Positions 1 through 4,037 of a stretch of 5,238 nt of DNA are shown piece by piece. Source of the stretch: Oscillospiraceae bacterium (GTDB taxonomy: Bacteria > Bacillota > Clostridia > Oscillospirales > Ruminococcaceae); the NCBI GenBank assembly GCA_017394475.1, contig JAFPYQ010000170.1, positions 1 to 5,238 of the forward strand. Reading direction: 5' to 3'. Within the stretch, counting starts at the first letter, position 1. Every line of letters starts with the position of its first letter. The notes under the pieces are model-generated. The model made no database searches. It worked only from the letters and a program-made list of their open reading frames with translations, and was not told where the DNA came from. The position numbers and the translations under genes were made by a program.

Positions 1-344
1 AAATTGCCGGAAATTTTTGTCTAAAAAGACGAACAAGAACAGTCGGAAGCTTGTTTTCTGCCGGACAGGGGGATGCACATCGGGAGAATGAGATGAGAAA
101 AAACGGGTCGGGACAGGATGAACTCGCAGAAAAATCGACAGATCACGGGATGAAAGATACATAATATAAAGTATATGGGAGATAAAAAGAGGAGTTTTTA
201 CGGATGGCCGATCAAATAAATTTATGGTTTTTTATATATCCGGTATGATGGTCCGGAAAATCCCGCCCTGACAGTTATCAACAGCTTATTTTGTACATAA
301 ACACGAAAATATGAATTTATCAACCATATTTAGTAACAATAAAA

Positions 345-374
345 TTAACAAAAATCCGTTAAAATTAATATAAA
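345..374 (+). promoter_or_regulatory. Possible distal promoter upstream of ptsH
   Basis: TTAACA (345-350) and TATAAA (369-374) each differ from the sigma-A consensus at one position and are separated by 18 bp. The surrounding DNA is so AT-rich that chance matches are likely, so this is a weak call. If real, transcription would begin near base 381 and give ptsH a leader of over 200 nt. Confidence 0.25.
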
Positions 375-387
375 ATGCTTTCTGTTT

Positions 388-417
388 TTGTACAACACCA
401 ATAAAATTAGTTATAAT
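388..417 (+). promoter_or_regulatory. Possible upstream tandem promoter for ptsH
   Basis: A perfect TATAAT at 412-417 sits inside a 15-base sequence, AGTTATAATAAACAA (409-423), that recurs exactly at 523-537 around the -10 of the proximal promoter. The matching -35 is poor: TTGTAC at 388-393, 18 bp upstream. The dyad AAAAC-GAG-GTTTT (426-438) would fall at the predicted transcription start and could be an operator, though nothing identifies its protein. Confidence 0.4.
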
Positions 418-502
418 AAACAAATAAAACGAGGTTTTGGAAAGCTAAATATTCTAAAAAATAGAAAATTGCTCAAATACCCCCAAACGGCAAATTTTTC
501 AA

Positions 503-531
503 TTGACTAATGGCCGGATATGAGTTATAAT
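503..531 (+). promoter_or_regulatory. Main ptsH promoter, sigma-A type
   Basis: TTGACT (503-508) matches the -35 consensus at five of six positions and TATAAT (526-531) is perfect; the spacer is 17 bp, the optimum. Transcription should start near base 538, leaving a leader of about 78 nt before the ptsH ATG. This is the best-formed promoter in the window and fits a highly expressed housekeeping gene such as HPr. Confidence 0.8.
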
Positions 532-540
532 AAACAATAG

Positions 541-566
541 CAGGTCCGCACCTGATTTGGACGGAC
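541..566 (+). promoter_or_regulatory. Foldable leader of ptsH with two competing stems
   Basis: Just after the predicted start of transcription the RNA can form CAGGT/ACCTG (541-545 with 550-554, 4-nt loop) or, alternatively, GTCCG/CGGAC (544-548 with 562-566). The two stems share bases and exclude each other. Both are short. They could stabilise the 5' end of the mRNA or act as a small switch; no known riboswitch class was recognised. Confidence 0.3.
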
Positions 567-615
567 AGCTCGTATCAAACGTGTAGTTATCTACTTTTCA
601 TTAGGAGAGAAAATT

Positions 616-888
616 ATGTGTGTTAATGATGTAACGGTTCAGAATCAGGTTGGTTTGCACGCTCGTCCTGCTACTTTTTTCATCCAGAAAGCTAACGAGT
701 TCAAGTCTTCCATCTGGATCGAAAAGGAAGAAAGAAGAGTAAACGCAAAGAGCCTTCTCGGTATCCTTTCACTCGGTATCGTAGGCGGCACTTCAATAAG
801 GATCATTGCTGACGGCTCTGACGAGAAAGAGGCTGTAAAGGCTCTCATGGATCTCGTGGACAGCGGCTTCTCAGAGGAAGCAAGATAA
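616..888 (+). CDS. ptsH: HPr phosphocarrier protein
   Basis: Small cytoplasmic phosphocarrier of the sugar phosphotransferase system. HPr accepts phosphate from PEP via Enzyme I on His15 and passes it to EIIA domains. In Firmicutes, HPr kinase also phosphorylates Ser46, turning HPr into a CcpA corepressor in catabolite repression. The 90-residue product is close to the usual 85-88. The active site GLHARPA puts histidine exactly at residue 15 with Arg17, and the regulatory loop NAKSLLGILSLG puts serine exactly at 46. The Gram-positive-like loop suggests HPr kinase control, although the kinase gene is not in this window. The ATG is preceded by AGGAGAG (603-609), 6 nt away. No Enzyme I gene is adjacent; the gene appears monocistronic, between its own promoter (503-531) and a hairpin terminator (910-933). 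Ser46-phosphorylated signalling may be as important as sugar transport here, but this cannot be judged from the window. Confidence 0.96.
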   Translation: MCVNDVTVQNQVGLHARPATFFIQKANEFKSSIWIEKEERRVNAKSLLGILSLGIVGGTSIRIIADGSDEKEAVKALMDLVDSGFSEEAR

Positions 889-909
889 ATCCGAAGATGC
901 AGTTTTTGC

Positions 910-933
910 AAGGAGTACAGAAATGTACTCCTT
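910..933 (+). terminator. Hairpin terminator after ptsH
   Basis: AAGGAGTACA (910-919) pairs perfectly with TGTACTCCTT (924-933) around a GAAA loop of the stable GNRA type, 21 nt after the ptsH stop. The following tail (ATACTATATCC) lacks a real run of T, so termination may be incomplete or the hairpin may chiefly protect the mRNA 3' end. On the opposite strand the downstream bases are A-rich, so it is not a terminator in that direction. The stem also contains an AAGGAG sequence, which the fold would hide. Confidence 0.65.
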
Positions 934-1111
934 ATACTATATCCGGACACTGCTTATATCGGCATGATGTATGATTGCAGGCGGCTCTGCGGTCTGTACC
1001 GACTCGCCGGCTATGACTTTGAGAACTTGTGATTTTCACCGTATTTTCACAGTGAGATTTGGCAAAATGGCATAAAATTAACATTTTCTTAACAACTTTT
1101 TGTTGGAAATA
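934..1111. other. Intergenic region between ptsH and the regulator
   Basis: No supportable gene. A GC-rich island (about 975-1012) can fold: GGCG/CGCC (980-983 with 1005-1008) enclosing CGGT/ACCG (990-993 with 998-1001). Downstream the DNA turns abruptly AT-rich. Two GTGA/TCAC dyads lie at 1029-1039 (GTGA-TTT-TCAC) and 1047-1055 (TCAC-A-GTGA), just upstream of the regulator's predicted promoter. A 22-codon frame at 964-1032 has no ribosome binding site and is not called. Confidence 0.5.
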
Positions 1112-1120
1112 TGGTAAAAT
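1112..1120 (+). promoter_or_regulatory. Possible extended -10 promoter for the CdaR-type regulator
   Basis: TGG followed by TAAAAT (1115-1120) forms an extended -10 element, which can work with a poor -35. The nearest -35-like hexamer is TTAACA (1089-1094), 20 bp upstream, longer than ideal. AACAA/TTGTT (1091-1095 with 1100-1104) forms a small dyad across this spacer. Transcription would begin near 1127 and produce a leader of about 140 nt. Confidence 0.4.
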
Positions 1121-1146
1121 ATATTGTGATTTGTTTTTAAAGGTAT

Positions 1147-1164
1147 TATCACCCGAACGTGATA
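1147..1164. promoter_or_regulatory. Operator-like inverted repeat TATCAC-N6-GTGATA
   Basis: A perfect 6+6 inverted repeat with a 6-bp spacer (TATCAC 1147-1152, GTGATA 1159-1164) lies just downstream of the predicted start of transcription of the regulator gene. It carries the same TCAC/GTGA half-sites as the two dyads further upstream (1029-1039, 1047-1055). A plausible use is autoregulation by the downstream CdaR-type protein or control by another dimeric regulator; the binding protein cannot be named from sequence. Confidence 0.4.
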
Positions 1165-1250
1165 TCCTGCGGCTCTATGCCGTGTATTCATCCGCAGATA
1201 TGCAAGCAGGGAGAGAGAGCATGGCGCTGCCGTGCTGTACGCCCTTGCAT
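1162..1250 (+). other. Structured GC-rich leader of the regulator mRNA
   Basis: Three helices can be drawn in the RNA before the ribosome binding site. CTGCGG/CCGCAG (1167-1172 with 1192-1197) can be extended by ATAT/ATAT around one bulged C. ATGCAA/TTGCAT (1200-1205 with 1245-1250) encloses a strong 7-bp hairpin, GCATGGC/GCCGTGC (1219-1225 with 1229-1235, one G-U pair). An alternative inner stem, CGGC/GCCG (1170-1173 with 1179-1182), competes with the first helix. The closing helix ends directly at the AAAGGAG ribosome binding site, a good position for controlling translation. It does not match any riboswitch class I recognise. Confidence 0.4.
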
Positions 1251-1257
1251 AAAGGAG
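1251..1257 (+). promoter_or_regulatory. Ribosome binding site that fixes the regulator start
   Basis: AAAGGAG lies 9 nt before the ATG at 1267. The reading frame stays open upstream to a GTG at 1159, but neither that codon nor the in-frame ATG at 1177 has a properly spaced ribosome binding site, and the extra 36 residues do not resemble the family's N-terminus. The start at 1267 is therefore preferred. Confidence 0.8.
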
Positions 1258-1266
1258 TGGCTCAAA

Positions 1267-2361
1267 ATGTCAAACAGATTGTTCCAGGGACTTATCCACC
1301 AGCTCAGAGATACTATGGACTGTGTGATAGGCGTAGTTGATTCCACGGGCACTATAATCGCCTGCAGTGAATTATCCAAGATAGGTACGGCAAATGAATT
1401 TGTCACGATGGATCTCAATGATACTCATGACACGTTTATCCGTGACGGTTATACATACAAGTCGTTCGGCTCTCACATCAAGCCCGATTATGCAGTATTT
1501 GTAGACGGCGTTGATGAGACTGCCGCTAAATATGCCAACATCATGGCGATCACACTTTCGAGCATCAAGCAGTATTATGATGAGAAGTATGACCGCAACA
1601 ACTTCATCAAGAATGTGGTTCTTGACAATGTACTGCCCGGCGATATCGTCGTAAAGGCAAGGGAGCTCCATTTCTCCGCCGATGTGACAAGGGCGGTGCT
1701 CCTCATCCGTGTGGTATCCTCCGGCAACGGCGGCGAGGTATCCGCTTATGATGTGGTACAGAACCTCTTCCCCGACAAGACCAAGGATTTCGTGTTCAAT
1801 ATAACAGAATCCGATATCGTGCTCGTCAAGGAAGTAAAGCCCAGCACAGAGAGCAAGGACCTCGAAAAGCTGGCAAGGAGCATTTCCGATACGCTTTCCG
1901 GTGAATTCTATACAAGAGTCACCATCGGCATAGGCACACCTATCGTAGGTGTAAAGGATCTTGCAAGATCCTTCAAGGAAGCTCAGACCTCCCTTGAAGT
2001 AGGCAAGGTATTCGATACCGAAAAGACCATAGTTTCCTATGATAATCTTGGTATCGCAAGGCTCATCTACCATCTTCCCACAACTCTCTGCGAGACGTTC
2101 CTTGCAGAAGTGTTCAAGAAGAACTCCATTGAGTCCCTTGACCATGAAACACTGTTCACGATACAGAAGTTCTTCGAGAACTCCCTCAACGTGTCCGAGA
2201 CATCAAGAAAGCTCTTTGTACACAGAAATACCCTTGTGTACAGACTTGAAAAGATAAAGAAACTCACAGGGCTCGATCTGCGTGAATTCGATCATGCTAT
2301 CGTCTTCAAGATCGCTCTCATGGTCAAGAAATATCTTTCATCCAACCCGACAAAATTCTGA
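1267..2361 (+). CDS. CdaR/PucR-type transcriptional regulator
   Basis: A 364-residue cytoplasmic DNA-binding protein. Residues 1-105 look like a small sensor domain (IGVVDSTGTIIACSELSKIG, 21-40) resembling the PAS-like sugar-diacid sensing region of CdaR proteins. Residues of about 130-260 fit the degenerate GGDEF-like middle domain of the family (ending near IGIGTPIVGVKDLARSFKEA). Residues 294-355 are the C-terminal helix-turn-helix, with the diagnostic LFVHRNTLVYRLEKIKKLTGLD. E. coli CdaR controls glucarate/galactarate genes, but the ligand here cannot be assigned and no sugar-acid genes are nearby. Instead ftsE begins 24 nt after the stop, so the two may be co-transcribed. No transmembrane segment or signal peptide is visible. 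Upstream lie a structured leader and GTGA/TCAC dyads that may serve autoregulation. A longer protein starting at GTG 1159 is possible but less likely. Confidence 0.88.
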   Translation: MSNRLFQGLIHQLRDTMDCVIGVVDSTGTIIACSELSKIGTANEFVTMDLNDTHDTFIRDGYTYKSFGSHIKPDYAVFVDGVDETAAKYANIMAITLSSIKQYYDEKYDRNNFIKNVVLDNVLPGDIVVKARELHFSADVTRAVLLIRVVSSGNGGEVSAYDVVQNLFPDKTKDFVFNITESDIVLVKEVKPSTESKDLEKLARSISDTLSGEFYTRVTIGIGTPIVGVKDLARSFKEAQTSLEVGKVFDTEKTIVSYDNLGIARLIYHLPTTLCETFLAEVFKKNSIESLDHETLFTIQKFFENSLNVSETSRKLFVHRNTLVYRLEKIKKLTGLDLREFDHAIVFKIALMVKKYLSSNPTKF

Positions 2362-2385
2362 TGCGAAGGTAAGGCAGGGGAATGG

Positions 2386-3093
2386 ATGCAAGCACTTATC
2401 CCCTGCATTGATGATATGATAGATATAGAACATGTTTCGGTAACATACGGCGAGACAGCCGCCCTGCGCGATGTTTCGCTGAGAATAGACGACGGCGAAT
2501 TTGCATTTGTAGTAGGTGAGAACGGCGCCGGCAAGAGTACCCTTATCAAGCTGCTGATACGCGAGGTCATGGCAGATGATATCAGGGATCCCGAACCGCA
2601 TATCACCGTGAACGGTTATGATCTTATCGAGCTGCGCCAGAGGGATGTTCCCACGCTGCGCCGCACGATAGGCTTTGTGTTCCAGGATTTCAAGCTGATA
2701 AACACCATGAATGTCTTTGATAATGTGGCGTTTGTCCTGCGCTCGATAGATGCACCTACAAAGTATATACGCAAAAGGGTCCCTCAGGTCATAGGCCTTA
2801 TGGGGCTTGGCAGCAAGATAAACCAGTATCCCGACGAGCTTTCGGGCGGTGAGCAGCAGCGTGTTGCCATCGCAAGGGCGCTTGTGAACAATCCTCAGCT
2901 CATAATCGCCGATGAGCCTACGGGAAATCTTGACCCGAGAGCCAAGATAGAGACGATGAAGCTGCTCAAGGAGATAAATGACAAGGGCACTACCGTTATG
3001 GTGGTAACTCATGAGCATGATCTTGTAAAGCGATTCGGGGGCAGGCTCATCAACATCAAAGAGGGCGTTATCGCATACGACGGTATGATATGA
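2386..3093 (+). CDS. ftsE: Cell division ATP-binding protein FtsE
   Basis: Cytoplasmic ATPase of the FtsEX complex, which powers control of peptidoglycan hydrolases at the division site or side wall rather than transport. All ABC ATPase motifs are intact (numbered from the 2386 start): Walker A GENGAGKST (44-52), Q-loop Gln100 in FVFQD, signature LSGGEQQR (152-159), Walker B LIIADEP (172-178, catalytic Glu177), D-loop NLDP (181-184) and H-loop His209. At 235 residues it is near the usual 220-230. After Walker A, the stretch REVMADDIRDPEPH is about five residues longer than in E. coli FtsE. The start is uncertain: ATG 2386 follows AGGGGA only 4 nt away, while ATG 2416 gives MIDIEHVSVTYG, which aligns with the normal FtsE N-terminus but has no ribosome binding site. 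The gene is followed after 32 nt by ftsX. Confidence 0.95.
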   Translation: MQALIPCIDDMIDIEHVSVTYGETAALRDVSLRIDDGEFAFVVGENGAGKSTLIKLLIREVMADDIRDPEPHITVNGYDLIELRQRDVPTLRRTIGFVFQDFKLINTMNVFDNVAFVLRSIDAPTKYIRKRVPQVIGLMGLGSKINQYPDELSGGEQQRVAIARALVNNPQLIIADEPTGNLDPRAKIETMKLLKEINDKGTTVMVVTHEHDLVKRFGGRLINIKEGVIAYDGMI

Positions 3094-3100
3094 TGGCGCT

Positions 3101-3127
3101 TTGACAAGGAGCATTCTTTTATATAAT
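3101..3127 (+). promoter_or_regulatory. Consensus-like promoter hexamers overlapping the ftsX start
   Basis: TTGACA (3101-3106) and TATAAT (3122-3127) are both perfect sigma-A hexamers, but the spacer is 15 bp, shorter than the 16-18 bp optimum. The -10 overlaps the ftsX ATG, so a transcript from here would begin inside ftsX and could supply only the downstream hydrolase gene. It may be weak, inactive or coincidental. Confidence 0.3.
3106..3111 (+). promoter_or_regulatory. Ribosome binding site of ftsX with unusually long spacing
   Basis: AAGGAG is the only good ribosome binding sequence before ftsX, but it stands 14 nt from the ATG at 3126, against a usual 5-10 nt. The start itself is secure because the protein aligns with FtsX from its first residues. 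The spacing may lower FtsX synthesis relative to FtsE. Confidence 0.6.
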
Positions 3128-4031
3128 GAGATTAAGCAGCTTAGGCTATCTTATTAAACAGGGTGCCGGCAACATCTGGCACAACAGGATAATATCACTT
3201 GCCTCATTCTGCATCATGACCGTATCACTCCTTCTGATAGGCTTTACGGTCATCTTTTCGGCGAATATTGATATGTTTGTCAGCAGTGTTGAGAACAAGA
3301 ATGAGGTCATAATTTACATAAAGGACGGCACTTCCGAGGAGGATATAGATATACTGGGCGATAAGCTCAAAAGCACTGCCAATGTGGCATCGGTATATTT
3401 CTATTCCAAGGAAGAGGCTTTCGAAGACATCAAGAAGGATATGACAGATGCGGAGGAGATCTTCAGCTATTTGGGCGATGAGAGCCCCCTCCCCGACTCA
3501 TACAGGATAAAGATAGCGGATATAGACAATATGAGCCCTACGCTCATAGCAATAGAAAAATACGATAATATCGAAAAGGTCAAGGCACCCATTGATTTTG
3601 TAAATGTGCTCACAGGCCTCAATACCATGATAACCGTGGTATGCTCTGTGATACTCGTTGCTCTTATCGTGGTAAGCTTTGTTATCATATCAAACACCAC
3701 AAGGGCAAGTGTGGATATGCGCAAGCGTGAGATCCACATAATGAAATTCGTTGGTGCCACAAACACATTCATAAAGATCCCGTTCTTCTTTGAGGGACTT
3801 ATGCTGGGACTCCTGGCGGGGCTGGCATCATATCTGCTCACCTGGGCAGGCTATGATTCACTGCTCTCAGTCCTCTCATCAGAGACCACAGTGTTCAAAG
3901 CCATGGGCATAAGCGGATTTATCCCCTTTGCCAGGTTCTCACTGTACGCATTTCTGGGCTATATTGCGGTAGGTGCTGTGATAAGCTCCATAGGAACGGT
4001 GCTTTCCACAAGAAAGTATGTAAAGGTGTGA
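3126..4031 (+). CDS. ftsX: Cell division membrane protein FtsX
   Basis: Membrane subunit of FtsEX; it carries FtsE's ATP-driven conformational change across the membrane to an extracellular hydrolase or activator. The 301-residue protein has the family topology: a short cytoplasmic N-terminus with the typical YLIKQGAGNIWHNR (8-21), TM1 (about 22-44), a large extracellular domain (about 45-165), TM2 (168-188), a cytoplasmic segment with REIHIMKFVGAT (201-212), TM3 (219-240) and TM4 (270-293), ending in a short basic tail. The extracellular SPLPDSYRI (120-128) corresponds to the NPLPxSxxI motif common in FtsX proteins, with Ser for Asn. This domain is where PcsB/CwlO/EnvC-type partners bind in studied species. 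The next gene, encoding such a protein, starts 6 nt after the TGA and its ribosome binding site lies within the last ftsX codons, so translation is probably coupled. Confidence 0.96.
   Translation: MRLSSLGYLIKQGAGNIWHNRIISLASFCIMTVSLLLIGFTVIFSANIDMFVSSVENKNEVIIYIKDGTSEEDIDILGDKLKSTANVASVYFYSKEEAFEDIKKDMTDAEEIFSYLGDESPLPDSYRIKIADIDNMSPTLIAIEKYDNIEKVKAPIDFVNVLTGLNTMITVVCSVILVALIVVSFVIISNTTRASVDMRKREIHIMKFVGATNTFIKIPFFFEGLMLGLLAGLASYLLTWAGYDSLLSVLSSETTVFKAMGISGFIPFARFSLYAFLGYIAVGAVISSIGTVLSTRKYVKV
4022..4028 (+). promoter_or_regulatory. Ribosome binding site supporting a TTG start
   Basis: AAAGGTG, inside the final codons of ftsX, lies 9 nt before the TTG at 4038. No ATG or GTG in this frame occurs before the signal peptide, so this site supports TTG as the start of the hydrolase gene. 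A second TTG at 4056 has AAGG 5 nt upstream and is the main alternative. Confidence 0.65.
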
Positions 4032-4037
4032 TCTGAT

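Larger units (their letters stand above)
1..615. other. Long non-coding upstream region before ptsH
   Basis: No convincing gene is present on either strand. Bases 1-60 contain two weak dyads (19-30 and 31-56) and TGCCGGA twice (5-11 and 59-65). Bases 60-200 are strikingly purine-rich on the + strand and show no sustained + frame; the minus strand is open for about 58 codons but has no ATG near its upstream end and no family-like sequence. From about 215 to 540 the DNA is very AT-rich, with runs of A and T, several short dyads (AAAAC-GAG-GTTTT at 426-438, TTCTA-A5-TAGAA at 452-466) and promoter-like hexamers. I read it as a large regulatory region for ptsH, possibly including the tail of an upstream transcript beyond the window edge. 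Confidence 0.6.

Noticed and set aside
19..56. Terminator of an upstream gene
   Set aside because: The stems at 19-30 and 31-56 are short and AT-rich or have a large loop, and there is no clear T run after either.
22..197. Minus-strand open frame of about 58 codons
   Set aside because: It has no ATG near its upstream end and no ribosome binding site, and its hydrophobic content is simply the complement of a purine-rich strand.
275..325. DnaA-box-like words TTATCAACA (275-283) and TTATCAACC (317-325) in AT-rich DNA, suggesting a replication origin
   Set aside because: Both depart from TTATCCACA, only two are present, and there is no dnaA, dnaN or rpmH nearby. AT-rich promoter DNA explains them.
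426..440. Catabolite-responsive (cre) site upstream of ptsH
   Set aside because: AAAAC-GAG-GTTTT is a dyad but does not fit the cre consensus TGWAANCGNTNWCA.
964..1032. 22-codon + frame starting with two ATG codons after the ptsH terminator
   Set aside because: No ribosome binding sequence precedes it and the peptide resembles nothing recognisable.
1078..1104. Rex-type site suggested by TTAACAA (1089-1095)
   Set aside because: Only one half-site is present; the TTGTTAA partner at the required spacing is missing.
1059..1340. 93-codon + frame overlapping the regulator start
   Set aside because: It has no ribosome binding site, covers the promoter and leader, and runs into the well-supported regulator gene in another frame.
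1372..2145. Minus-strand open frame opposite the regulator
   Set aside because: It lies entirely antisense to a protein with clear family motifs and has no independent support.
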